Positions 27,878 through 36,195 of a stretch of DNA of 64,000 nt are shown in pieces. A model generated the notes under the pieces. That model was not told the origin of the DNA, searched no databases, and saw nothing but the letters and a program-made list of their open reading frames with translations. Source of the DNA: Nitrospira sp. CG24A (GTDB lineage Bacteria; Nitrospirota; Nitrospiria; Nitrospirales; Nitrospiraceae). The stretch is from positions 1-64,000 of the forward strand of contig NEWT02000019.1 in NCBI GenBank assembly GCA_002869925.2, given 5' to 3'. The position numbers were made by a program, and so were the translations under genes. Every line of letters begins with the position of its first letter. Within the stretch, counting starts at the first letter, position 1.

Positions 27878-27927
27878 TGATGAGAATTGCAACAGATGAC
27901 AACCTCCTCCTGTCGCAGATTGCGACA
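27878..27927. promoter_or_regulatory. Paired activator-binding palindromes
   Basis: A perfect palindrome TGTCGCA-GAT-TGCGACA (27911-27927) and a weaker copy TGATGAGAATTGCAACA (27878-27894) have centres 33 bp apart, about three helical turns. They sit about 105-155 bp upstream of the candidate sigma-54 promoter, the usual place for an enhancer-binding protein. Confidence 0.6.
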
Positions 27928-27955
27928 GAAGACAACCAGCCTGCGGTCGAACTTC

Positions 27956-29818
27956 TCAGGGAGAGGGGGTTGGCGTTATGGAAGAAGTACCTACGCTCTC
28001 GGTCCTGTCAAGGGGAAGTCGAATCCAAAATGTTGTGCCCCTGTCGACAACACTCTCCACAGCAATGGTCCCGCCATGTTCCTCGATGATGCCCTTCACG
28101 ACCGTGAGGCCGAGACCGGTTCCCTTCCCGAAATCTTTTGTCGTGAAAAATGGTTCGAATATCTTCGAGCGGACTTCTTCAGACATCCCATGACCGGTAT
28201 CGGACAGGCCCAGGAGCACATGACTATTCTCACGATCGAGGCTCAGCCTGAGCCGCCCCCCCTCCGGCATGGCATGGAGGCTGTTCGTCACCAGATTGAT
28301 GAGCACCTGAACAAGCTGGTCTCGGTCTGCATGGATCAACGGCACATTCGCCTCGATCGCCTTTTCCACCGTGATGCGGTTGTGAGTCATCCGCTCCTGG
28401 AACATCTCCAGGCTATCCTCCACGATCTCACCGAGATCGACAACCTGTCGATCCGGCTGCTTCCGCCTGGCAAAGACGAGGAGCTGGTTCATCACCTTGG
28501 TGATCCTCTCGATCTGCGTGACGATCGTGGCAAGCCCCTTCTTCATCCCTTCATCGGCTGTGCGTTGGAGCAGATATTCTGCGCGTCCGAGGATCACATT
28601 CATCGGCGTACCGATCTCATGTGCCATGCCGGAGGCGAGCGTGCCAAGCTCCGCAATCCGTTCCGTCTTGCGGAGCTGCGCCTCGACGTGTTTGAAATCA
28701 GTGATGTCGAGGCCGGCAGCCACGACATATTCGACCGTACCGTCAGAACCCGTCAGCACCGTATTCGACCAGGAAATTCGTTTCAGGACCCCGTCCTTTC
28801 CTTTCCAGTAATTTTCATAATCGTTGCGAAGCTCACCGCCCCTGAGCCGTTCGAACACCGCCTTCACTCCTTCGACTTCACCGGGAATGATGAACAGGTC
28901 CCAGACATAGTGGCCCATCACTTCTTCAGAGGAGTAGCCGGTCGTCCGCTCGCACGCGCGATTGAATCGTAGAATCCGCCCCTCCCGATCCAGCACAACC
29001 ACGAGCGCCCCGGCGGTCTCCAGCACCGCGTCGATGAAATCCCGCTCCTTCTGGAGCGCCCGTTCTGCCCGTTTTCGCGCACTGATGTCCACAACCGACG
29101 CCAAGACTTTCACCTCATCCGGCGTCCGGATCGGATTGAGGCCGATCTCCAATGGAAACTCCTGTCCATCTTTTCTTACACCATAGAGATCGCGCCCTTT
29201 TCCCATGGCGCGTGACTCGGAGTGAGCGAAGAATTTCGCCCGTTCTCCGGCATGATGTGGCCGCATACGTTGCGGCACAAGCATTTCCACAGACTGCCCG
29301 ATCAATTCCGCCCGTTCATAGCCAAACAGCTGCTCAATCTGTCGATTCACCAGAAGGATAGTACCGCCCTTATCTATCATCAGCATCCCGTTCGGGGACG
29401 ATTCGACCACGAGGCGAAATTGCTCCTCGGCCCGCTTCCGCTCGGTGAGATTGCGTACAATCGCCGCCAGGCCGGTCGGCTTCCCATCATCCCCCTTCAC
29501 CGCAAACAGAGTGATGGACACGGGAACCTGGGAGCCATTCTTCCGGAGGTAGTCGATTTCATATTCGACCGGCTTGCCGGTCTGGAGAACTTGAGCCACA
29601 ACGCGATCTCGCTGCTCTTTGTGCTGTTCGGGGATCAAGTCCCGCGCATTCATCCTGAGCAGCTCTTCTTTTGAGAAACCGGTTAGTTCGGAAAACGCTC
29701 GATTGACGAGGAGGATGGCCTCATCGGAGGCGACATAGCCGATCGCGTCCACTGAGGCTTCGAAAATATCTTCAAAGTGTTTCTGCACTGATGAGTCCTT
29801 CCTGCACAGGCCCGTCAT
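27956..29818 (-). CDS. Soluble sensor histidine kinase with three PAS domains
   Basis: 620 residues, no membrane helix. PAS domains at about 12-130, 131-253 and 258-380 (each ends in a LTERKRAEE/DISARKRAE-type linker), then a HisKA hairpin with the phosphoacceptor His400 in GMAHEIGTPMNVILGRAEYL, and a HATPase domain: N box LVTNSLHAMPEGG, G1 DTGHGM, F box FEPFFTTK, G2 GKGTGLGL. It should autophosphorylate in response to a cytoplasmic signal and pass phosphate to the adjacent regulators (30142-31521 and/or 27314-27709). ATG 29818 and GTG 29788 both have fair ribosome sites. The 5' end overlaps the small membrane-protein frame at 29772-30074. Confidence 0.94.
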   Translation of the reverse strand: MTGLCRKDSSVQKHFEDIFEASVDAIGYVASDEAILLVNRAFSELTGFSKEELLRMNARDLIPEQHKEQRDRVVAQVLQTGKPVEYEIDYLRKNGSQVPVSITLFAVKGDDGKPTGLAAIVRNLTERKRAEEQFRLVVESSPNGMLMIDKGGTILLVNRQIEQLFGYERAELIGQSVEMLVPQRMRPHHAGERAKFFAHSESRAMGKGRDLYGVRKDGQEFPLEIGLNPIRTPDEVKVLASVVDISARKRAERALQKERDFIDAVLETAGALVVVLDREGRILRFNRACERTTGYSSEEVMGHYVWDLFIIPGEVEGVKAVFERLRGGELRNDYENYWKGKDGVLKRISWSNTVLTGSDGTVEYVVAAGLDITDFKHVEAQLRKTERIAELGTLASGMAHEIGTPMNVILGRAEYLLQRTADEGMKKGLATIVTQIERITKVMNQLLVFARRKQPDRQVVDLGEIVEDSLEMFQERMTHNRITVEKAIEANVPLIHADRDQLVQVLINLVTNSLHAMPEGGRLRLSLDRENSHVLLGLSDTGHGMSEEVRSKIFEPFFTTKDFGKGTGLGLTVVKGIIEEHGGTIAVESVVDRGTTFWIRLPLDRTESVGTSSITPTPSP

Positions 29819-30074
29819 GGACCGACCTCAGCACGACGCCCCACAGGACAAGCCTGCCCAGCGTGCGATCGGATAAGCTGTACGGGGTCGGAATACACGA
29901 CAGTATGATGAACAAGTCGACCCGGACCAGCGTTGCCGCAATGGTCTCAACGATGGAGAAGTACATGAGGTCACGTGTGCGTGGAGAGAAACACTTCAGC
30001 AGCAAGAGAACCATAGAGAAGGCCGGAATCGCCCAGAATGCAGCGCATACAGCGAGACTGCCGACAACCTTCAT
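29772..30074 (-). CDS. Possible small membrane protein in the signalling cluster
   Basis: 100-residue frame between the sigma-54 regulator and the three-PAS kinase, overlapping the kinase start by 47 nt. Three hydrophobic stretches are visible: SLAVCAAFWAIPAFSMVLLL, FSIVETIAATLVRVDLFIIL and LGRLVLWGVVL. Position and strand suit an operon, but there is only a weak ribosome site and I recognise no family. An equally long frame lies on the opposite strand. I keep it at modest confidence because of the hydrophobic pattern. Confidence 0.45.
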   Translation of the reverse strand: MKVVGSLAVCAAFWAIPAFSMVLLLLKCFSPRTRDLMYFSIVETIAATLVRVDLFIILSCIPTPYSLSDRTLGRLVLWGVVLRSVHDGPVQEGLISAETL

Positions 30075-30141
30075 GCGATCGATCCCGGCCTGAAGTGGGA
30101 TTGCCTGTCCATCATCCCGATTCGACGATCAGAAAGAGGGA

Positions 30142-31521
30142 TCATTCCTCTGGATGAGGCTTACCTTCTATTTCAGCGAGCTTACGATACAGCGTTTTAC
30201 GGTCAATACCAAGGGCATGGGCGGCCTGGTATTTGTTTCCGCCGGTCTTCTCGAGGATCTTGAGGATATACTCTTTCTCGACTTCATCCAGCGGGAGGGT
30301 CCGTTCAGCTGCATCGTCGAGCACGCGCCGATCGCCACGGGCCCCTTGAATCGTCGCCGGGAGATCGTCGGGAACGATCTTTTCACTTCGGCTGAGTGTG
30401 ACGGCCCGCTCGATCACATTTTCCAATTCCCGTACGTTACCAGGCCACATATAGTCCACCAGCATCGCCAGCGCGGATTCGCTCACTCCCTGTATTTGTT
30501 TTCCACGAGAGGCTGCACACTTCTTCATGAAGGCCTCCACGAGCAATGGGATATCTTCGCGCCGCTCGCGCAAGGGAGGCAGGCGCAATTCGATCACATT
30601 GAGCCGGTAGTACAAATCCTCTCGGAAACGCTTGGCCTTGACCTCTTCCGTCAAGTTGAGATTCGTCGCCGCTATAATCCGCACGTCGACGGCGACCGGC
30701 TTGTTGGCCCCCACGCGGCGGATCTCTTTCTCCTGGATCGCGCGCAAGATCTTGGCCTGGAGCATCAGGGGCAACTCGCTGATCTCGTCGAGGAACAGCG
30801 TGCCCTTTTGTGCCTCCTCAAAGAGACCCCGCTTGTCCACCTTGGCATCAGTGAAAGCGCCCCGCATATGACCGAACAACTCACTTTCAAGGAGCTGTTC
30901 CGGAATGGCGGCACAATTGACAGGAATAAACGGCGCATCTCGCCGGTCGCTATTATAATGGATCGCCTTGGCCACCAACTCCTTGCCGGTTCCGCTCTCG
31001 CCGGTGATCAAGAGATTCGTCGGACTGTCGGCGACACGCCGGATCAGGTCGAAGATCTCCTGCATCGGTTTGCTCTTGCCGATGATCTGATGAAAGCTGT
31101 ACTCCTTGTGGACTTCGCGCCGGAGCCTGTTCACCTCACGTCGTAACGCCGCTTCGCGGATCACACGCTCGACCACACGAACTAACTCCTCGTTTTTTAC
31201 CGGCTTGGTTAAGTAGTCGCTGGCGCCCCGCTTCATGGCCTCAACCGCGTTGTCCACCGACCCAAAGGCGGTCATGAGGATGACGCCGATGTCCGGATAG
31301 AGGCGATGGATCTCCGTCAGCAACTCCGTCCCCTGCATCTCTTTCATCCGCAAATCCGTCACTACGACGGCGCAGTCTTGCTCAGCCAACAGCTTCAAGG
31401 CCTCTTCCCCACCTCCTGCCGTCGAGACCTGATGTCCGCGATCCTTCAACACATCGTGAACAAGCTCCCGCATTTCTGCATCGTCATCGACGACAAGAAT
31501 CGCGCCCCAGTCCTCGGTCAT
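30142..31521 (-). CDS. NtrC-family sigma-54 response regulator with GAFTDA loop
   Basis: 459 residues from ATG 31521 (AAGGAGTGCAGC directly upstream; a start seven codons earlier lacks this). Receiver domain with phosphoacceptor Asp56 (VVVTDLRMKE) and Lys in DYLTKPVKN, then an AAA+ domain with Walker A GESGTGKE, Walker B GTLFLDEISE and R-finger region, and a C-terminal Fis-type helix-turn-helix (KYQAAHALGIDRKTLYRKL). The sigma-54 contact loop reads GAFTDA instead of GAFTGA. It is probably phosphorylated by the kinase downstream (27956-29818). A hairpin element (31541-31667) sits only 20 nt before the start codon, so the promoter must lie within or beyond it. Confidence 0.94.
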   Translation of the reverse strand: MTEDWGAILVVDDDAEMRELVHDVLKDRGHQVSTAGGGEEALKLLAEQDCAVVVTDLRMKEMQGTELLTEIHRLYPDIGVILMTAFGSVDNAVEAMKRGASDYLTKPVKNEELVRVVERVIREAALRREVNRLRREVHKEYSFHQIIGKSKPMQEIFDLIRRVADSPTNLLITGESGTGKELVAKAIHYNSDRRDAPFIPVNCAAIPEQLLESELFGHMRGAFTDAKVDKRGLFEEAQKGTLFLDEISELPLMLQAKILRAIQEKEIRRVGANKPVAVDVRIIAATNLNLTEEVKAKRFREDLYYRLNVIELRLPPLRERREDIPLLVEAFMKKCAASRGKQIQGVSESALAMLVDYMWPGNVRELENVIERAVTLSRSEKIVPDDLPATIQGARGDRRVLDDAAERTLPLDEVEKEYILKILEKTGGNKYQAAHALGIDRKTLYRKLAEIEGKPHPEE

Positions 31522-31540
31522 GCTGCACTCCTTCTTACGC

Positions 31541-31667
31541 ATGATGCTGAAAAAGCCCGCCAGCGTCGTTCTCGCATCGTTCAGATCCTCAACGTACCGC
31601 AGAGGGTACGCCTCGAATCTTCACTCGCTGCGGCCTTGCTGGACGAACTTTTTGAGCATCCTATTAA
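31541..31667 (-). repeat. Hairpin element family, copy C
   Basis: Inverse orientation: GATGCTGAAAAAGCCCGCC ... CAACGTACCGCAGAGGGTACG ... CTGCGGCCTTGCTGGACGAAC ... TTTTTGAGCATCC. It immediately precedes the sigma-54 regulator gene, unlike most copies that follow a stop codon. Confidence 0.85.
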
Positions 31668-31995
31668 GTTTGTGCCCTATTGCCTCACATACACAAACCG
31701 GCTGGATTTCCTGCAAGCCGACATTGTTGTTCACCAGCCTGCGGTAGCTGAACGCCAGAAACTAGCCCTTTGCCCTGTAGGGGTCAAGACGGTTCTGGCG
31801 CGAAAGGCTACAGATACATCAACCGCTTGGGGAAGAACGCCCCACTATTCGCTCTATTTTTGACGTTTCTGTCGGCTCAAGTGCAGGGATCTGCAAAGGT
31901 GAGACCACTTAATCTGGCAGGAATAGCCACAGCACAGGCTTGGGGGCCAGTCGCACAGTACAGCGGGCGGCGGGGATGGAATCGAAGGAGAACGC
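31668..31995. other. Region without a gene
   Basis: About 330 bases between the hairpin element and the 3' end of the next minus-strand gene. Short frames exist on the plus strand but match nothing. It probably carries the promoter of the sigma-54 regulator. Confidence 0.4.
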
Positions 31996-32667
31996 CTACC
32001 TAACCTTAGAGAAGTCGGCAGCAATTCTTGCCTCAGTTCCATCTTGAAGATTCACGGCGAAAACTGAGGCGGCCGTGGGATCGAATGTTTCATAGGCAAA
32101 GAGCGCGGTAAAGCGTGATCGATAGGTTGGTCCGGCTCCCTCATTCTTTCGGCCACGTTCGGATTTTCCAATATCGATGGGCTTGATCCTCTTGGAGCCT
32201 TGTTGTAATTCGATCACGGCGCCTTCTGCAAAATATTCATCGTCGCCACACAGCTGAACCTCGATCTCCATATTGGGCATGTCAACGACTTTCTTGATGA
32301 ACTCCTCGGGCATGCGCACATCCATTTTTCGCTTCTTAGACTCCGCCGCCTCTTGTCGGCCAAAGGCTTCAAGTCGATAGCGTTTGGTCCGGAGGATCGC
32401 ACTGGCTCCGCAGGGATCTTTCTCCGGATCGGCGCCCACGCGCGTGACCAGCGAGGCTTGCTGGAGGACCTTCCTGACGTCCTCCGGGGTGTTGGCCTTC
32501 TCCATCGGCGCCCGCCCGGATTCCAACGCCTTCTGCGCCTCTTCAGCTGAAAGCTTCACCTCGATCGCGGAGACCGGCTGGAGCGCCACAACTGTCAATA
32601 GCCCCAAGACCGCACAGATGGCAACAACACCGACTCGCGCCGAGGATGTCAGGTATCGCACGCTCAT
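31996..32667 (-). CDS. Exported protein of unknown function
   Basis: 223 residues from ATG 32667, which has GGAGGGAGTC directly upstream. Signal peptide: basic N-terminus, VGVVAICAVLGLLTVVAL, cleavage near VSA-IE. The mature protein has a helical, Lys/Glu-rich first half (EEAQKALESGRAPMEKAN, FGRQEAAESKKRKMDVRMP) and a beta-rich second half (MEIEVQLCGDDEYF, FTALFAYETFDPTAAS). Two cysteines (KDPCGAS and QLCGDDE) might pair in the periplasm. No family recognised. It lies 68 nt downstream of maf on the same strand and may share its transcript. Confidence 0.75.
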   Translation of the reverse strand: MSVRYLTSSARVGVVAICAVLGLLTVVALQPVSAIEVKLSAEEAQKALESGRAPMEKANTPEDVRKVLQQASLVTRVGADPEKDPCGASAILRTKRYRLEAFGRQEAAESKKRKMDVRMPEEFIKKVVDMPNMEIEVQLCGDDEYFAEGAVIELQQGSKRIKPIDIGKSERGRKNEGAGPTYRSRFTALFAYETFDPTAASVFAVNLQDGTEARIAADFSKVR

Positions 32668-32735
32668 GACTCCCTCCGTGTACAAGCAGAGACTGATGAG
32701 GCGGCATTGTACGGAAGCTCCCTACCCCTTTGCAA

Positions 32736-33368
32736 TTACACTGAGAAGCGTGCCCAGTTGGCGTAGGGCTTCATGGCATAGAGTTCGTCGAGATTGATCG
32801 GCACGTTCACGCCAACTTGCAGAAGTAGCTGAGCAACGAGGCGGAGCGGCAAGCCGACCACAGTGGTGAAATCTCCGTCAATGGAATCGATCAGGTTCCC
32901 GCCCACTCCTTGAATCGAATAGGCACCGGCCTTGCCGAGACTTTCCCCTGTCTTGAGATACCGTTCATGCGCTAGTTCATCAAACGGCTTCATTCGAACA
33001 ACGGTCGTAGATAATGCGACCGTATCGATTACGCGAGCTGAGCAGACGACTGCGACCGCCGTATGCACATGATGGTCGCGGCCAGCCAAGCGCCGGAGCA
33101 TCGCACGAGCATCCGCCAGATCGACCGGCTTCCCGATCATGTCATGATCCACCTCAATCACCGTGTCGCTCCCCAACACGATCGCCTCAGGTTCTTGACT
33201 CGCGACCGACTGAGCCTTGCCCCGCGCAAAGAACCGGACCTGCTCGACCGCCAAACGATCGGCCACCAGCCGCTCTTCGAAGATTGGGCTTTTGACGTCG
33301 AAGGGAACACCCAGCAGGGCAAGTAACTCGCGCCGGCGCGGAGAGGTAGAAGCCAGAATGATCGTCAT
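32736..33368 (-). CDS. maf: Maf-like nucleotide pyrophosphatase
   Basis: House-cleaning NTP pyrophosphatase that removes non-canonical or methylated nucleotides (dTTP/UTP or m7GTP type). 210 residues. Signature ILASTSPRRRELLALLGVPF at the N-terminus, then VLGSDTVIEVD, GKPVDLADARAMLRRLAGRDH and AYSIQGVGGNLIDSIDGDFT, VVGLPL. The AYSIQG-type motif and the glutamine suit the YhdE (dTTP/UTP) subgroup. The start codon is directly adjacent to the dus stop codon, the third gene of an MNIO-dus-maf operon. Confidence 0.94.
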   Translation of the reverse strand: MTIILASTSPRRRELLALLGVPFDVKSPIFEERLVADRLAVEQVRFFARGKAQSVASQEPEAIVLGSDTVIEVDHDMIGKPVDLADARAMLRRLAGRDHHVHTAVAVVCSARVIDTVALSTTVVRMKPFDELAHERYLKTGESLGKAGAYSIQGVGGNLIDSIDGDFTTVVGLPLRLVAQLLLQVGVNVPINLDELYAMKPYANWARFSV

Positions 33369-34532
33369 CTACAACGCCGGAGAAGGTTCAACAGAGAGCA
33401 GCATTCGATCGGAGGCCTCGGTGAAACTTGCACAGTGCACATGAAAATCAGCGAGTACCTGTTCCAGGTCAGCGACAGAAGAGACTCGGAACATATTGGC
33501 TCGCAGCGAGGCGGCATGAGGAAACCCTTTGCAGTACCACCCCAGATGTTTGCGCATCCGCCGAAATTGACCCTGTCCACAGGCCGCTTCGAACCGTCTG
33601 GCATGATCGAGCAACATCTCGAAGCGGACGTCGAGCGGCGGCACCCACGGTTCAGGCCCTTCTTCAGACTGATGTTGTGGCAACACTCTTCGCGCGTCCT
33701 CTTTCTGCCGAAAGAACCAGGGCGCTCCAAGCGCGGCTCGCCCAACCAGCACGCCATGGACTCCGGTATCCCTCACGCGACGGATGACATCGTCATAGCT
33801 GTGCACGTCCCCGTTACCGAACAATAGCGTCTCGCTTCCCTTCACAATCTCCGCCGCCCGAGCGATGGCGCTCCAATCTGCTTCCCCTCGATACATTTGC
33901 TGCAAGGTGCGTCCATGGAGAGAAATGACCGCGGGCTGCTCCCTGAGGAGATGTTCGATCCATTCGTCGACGACCACTACGTCGTAGCCGAGGCGTGTCT
34001 TCACAGACAGGGGGATCGTGCGCCGAATGAGCGGGCTGGCATCCTGCCGCTGCTCATTCATCCTCCGAAGCGCCACCACTCTGCCAGGCTTGAGACCTGC
34101 GCCCTCAAGCGTCTGACCAGCCGCCCAATCGGCGATCCCTTGTCGAGCGGCCCGCATAATGGCTTGCGCCACATCCGGTGTTCGGATCAGCCCTGCGCCC
34201 GATCCGGAAGACGCCACACTCCGCGAAGGACAGCCCATATTGATATCTAATCCGTCAAACCCCAACTCACACACGGCGTGAGCGGCCTGATAGAAGAGGT
34301 CCGGCTCTTTTCCATAAAGCTGCGCGACAATCGGCCGCTCAGCTTCGTGATAGATAAGGGAGTCCAACAGGAACTCCGGTCCCCGGCAGACGTCATGCAC
34401 GTGTGTGAATTCCGTGAAGGACACATCCGGTTTCCCGTGCATGGCCACGGTATGGCGAAAGGTGGCATCGGTAACTCCATCCATCGGCGCCATCCCGATG
34501 ACCGGTCTGGGAAGTGATTGCCAGAAACTCAT
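33369..34532 (-). CDS. dus: tRNA-dihydrouridine synthase
   Basis: FMN enzyme reducing specific uridines of tRNA to dihydrouridine. 387 residues. APMDGVTDATFR binds FMN, GFDGLDINMGCPSRSVASSG carries the catalytic Cys, and SVKTRLGYD and SLHGRTLQQMYRGEADW, FGNGDVHSYDD are family motifs. Compared with standard DusB-type proteins there is an extra loop around residues 140-175 (AAGQTLEGAGLKPGRV). The start overlaps the stop of the MNIO gene as ATGA (34529-34532), so the two are translated together. Which uridine it modifies cannot be said. Confidence 0.94.
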   Translation of the reverse strand: MSFWQSLPRPVIGMAPMDGVTDATFRHTVAMHGKPDVSFTEFTHVHDVCRGPEFLLDSLIYHEAERPIVAQLYGKEPDLFYQAAHAVCELGFDGLDINMGCPSRSVASSGSGAGLIRTPDVAQAIMRAARQGIADWAAGQTLEGAGLKPGRVVALRRMNEQRQDASPLIRRTIPLSVKTRLGYDVVVVDEWIEHLLREQPAVISLHGRTLQQMYRGEADWSAIARAAEIVKGSETLLFGNGDVHSYDDVIRRVRDTGVHGVLVGRAALGAPWFFRQKEDARRVLPQHQSEEGPEPWVPPLDVRFEMLLDHARRFEAACGQGQFRRMRKHLGWYCKGFPHAASLRANMFRVSSVADLEQVLADFHVHCASFTEASDRMLLSVEPSPAL

Positions 34533-36034
34533 TGTATCCGTTCCATTTCCACCACCGGTTCCACCACTTCATTCGCCTCAGCATAGGCCTGGCGCAAGAT
34601 ATCACATTCCTGTTGTGCGCAGCCCTGTAGGTCCAATGCACGTTCCGTCACAAATTCGCAAAATCGTTCGATCTTCAGGAGGAAGAAATCATACGAGTGC
34701 GTAAGCGGTCGTGGGGACCGAAACCAGAAGGCGACAAACTCTGTCAGACAGACACCCCGTTCCGCTAAAGCCCGGCAGGTCTGTGGAAACATCTCGGCAA
34801 GGTCTCCTCCCCAATGGAGAATCTCATAGGGGAGATAGACCATGCGGTAACGAGTTATACCGATCGCTTCGGCGGCTGCGTCCTGCCATTCCGGCCCTGT
34901 CGCGGGAGCATGCCCTGAGATAATTTGCGCATAGCGCGTATAATCGTCATGTAGCTGCTGTCGGTCTGACTGGCACACCGGCACCTGGACAGAAATCGGA
35001 TGGGGCGCCGGCTCCATTGAGTGTTCTAGAGAAGTTCCTCTCGCCATCGTCTGCTGAACGACGGGGGAAAAACGCCGAACAGCCTCTGCATACTCCCCCA
35101 CGATCATCTCAATCGGCTTGGTGTCCACTTCAAGCGCCACCGCCCGGAGACTCACGAGGTTCGAATGGGCCAGAACCTGTTCGAGCATGGTGAGGAGGAT
35201 CGACGGAATCGGAGCCGCATGCGCGTCGATCCATTCAGGAAGCTCCTCTCCCGAGGTTGACTGACCAATCGACTCGTGACAGGCTAACCCTGCGATGTGG
35301 ATTTCGACGACTCGATCCAGAGGAAACTCATCGAGGAACTCCCCGACGAATCGTTCAAGCGACATCCGTCGGCAGGCAGTGGTATAGCGATAGACCGTCC
35401 AGAGATGCCCGATGTCCAGCACGAGGCCACAGGGTACCGACCCTGCGACAAGCCCAAAAAAATAGGGGATCGATATCGTGCCCGCGAAAAAATATGTGAG
35501 CGGCGGCATCTCCAAGAGGAAGAGCGGCACCGCCCCATCTGCTCGGCGGTTCTGCCGATCCATCATCTGCAGAACCGCCGCGATGTTGGCAGCCACCACC
35601 TCAGCACTCAACCGCGTATAGAGTGGTGGGACATACGTACCGAACGAATAACCCGCCATCTGCTTCATCGCACATTCATGATTCAGCCAGAGGCTCTGTA
35701 TACTGTTGAGTTGCAGAACCATCTCGTCCACGTCCTGCTGAAAGAACGGAGAGGCTTGAACGTCCGGCTGAGTGATCCACAACCCCTCCCCATGGTATGC
35801 CAACGATATATCCGGCATCGCCTGTCGAACCGTTGACAGTGCAGCCGCCGTTGCCTTAAAGACTTCAAGATAGCCTGGCTGGAGTCCTCGTTCTTTGAGT
35901 GTGTTCACCAGCTCGAACAGGTTGGGAGAATAGACGTCGACTGACAGCCCCATTCCCAGCGAAGGAATGTTCCTGAGGCGGCGCTGAAAGTCCTGTTGAA
36001 CAAAACCGGAATCAGGCATAGGATCAACTCTCAT
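34529..36034 (-). CDS. DUF692/MNIO-type iron oxidase fused to a C-terminal partner-like domain
   Basis: 501 residues. Residues about 25-310 follow the DUF692 (multinuclear non-heme iron-dependent oxidative enzyme, MNIO) TIM barrel, with all expected metal-binding positions: His81 (LAYHGEGL), His119 (WLNHECA), Glu175 (LLEMPPLTY), Asp207/His210 (LDIGHLW), Glu244/His246 (EIHIAGL), Asp270/His272 (IDAHAAPIP) and Glu302 (ALEVD). Known members (MbnB, TglH type) modify cysteines of peptides. Residues about 365-495 form a second domain (ITRYRMVYLPYEILHWGG, LAEMFPQTCRALAERG) that resembles the DUF2063-like partner proteins of MNIOs; this is an inference from pattern only. No precursor peptide gene was seen next to it. 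It overlaps dus by 4 nt. ATG 36019 is an alternative start. Confidence 0.8.
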   Translation of the reverse strand: MRVDPMPDSGFVQQDFQRRLRNIPSLGMGLSVDVYSPNLFELVNTLKERGLQPGYLEVFKATAAALSTVRQAMPDISLAYHGEGLWITQPDVQASPFFQQDVDEMVLQLNSIQSLWLNHECAMKQMAGYSFGTYVPPLYTRLSAEVVAANIAAVLQMMDRQNRRADGAVPLFLLEMPPLTYFFAGTISIPYFFGLVAGSVPCGLVLDIGHLWTVYRYTTACRRMSLERFVGEFLDEFPLDRVVEIHIAGLACHESIGQSTSGEELPEWIDAHAAPIPSILLTMLEQVLAHSNLVSLRAVALEVDTKPIEMIVGEYAEAVRRFSPVVQQTMARGTSLEHSMEPAPHPISVQVPVCQSDRQQLHDDYTRYAQIISGHAPATGPEWQDAAAEAIGITRYRMVYLPYEILHWGGDLAEMFPQTCRALAERGVCLTEFVAFWFRSPRPLTHSYDFFLLKIERFCEFVTERALDLQGCAQQECDILRQAYAEANEVVEPVVEMERIQ

Positions 36035-36195
36035 ACTGTACTGACAATTGGCCTAGTCTATTCGCCGAACTCCTTGTTTGACAAGGGAAGCCCGATTCAT
36101 AGGCAAGAGGAAGCCGTCTGCTATACTTGGCGTACATCGCCAGGGGCGGGCCCTCATGAATCGGGCAGGCATCAATCGAGGGAGTGCTCGAGCCC

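Noticed and set aside
29791-30093. 100-codon plus-strand frame
   Set aside because: Opposite strand to the cluster; the minus-strand frame with three hydrophobic segments is more plausible.
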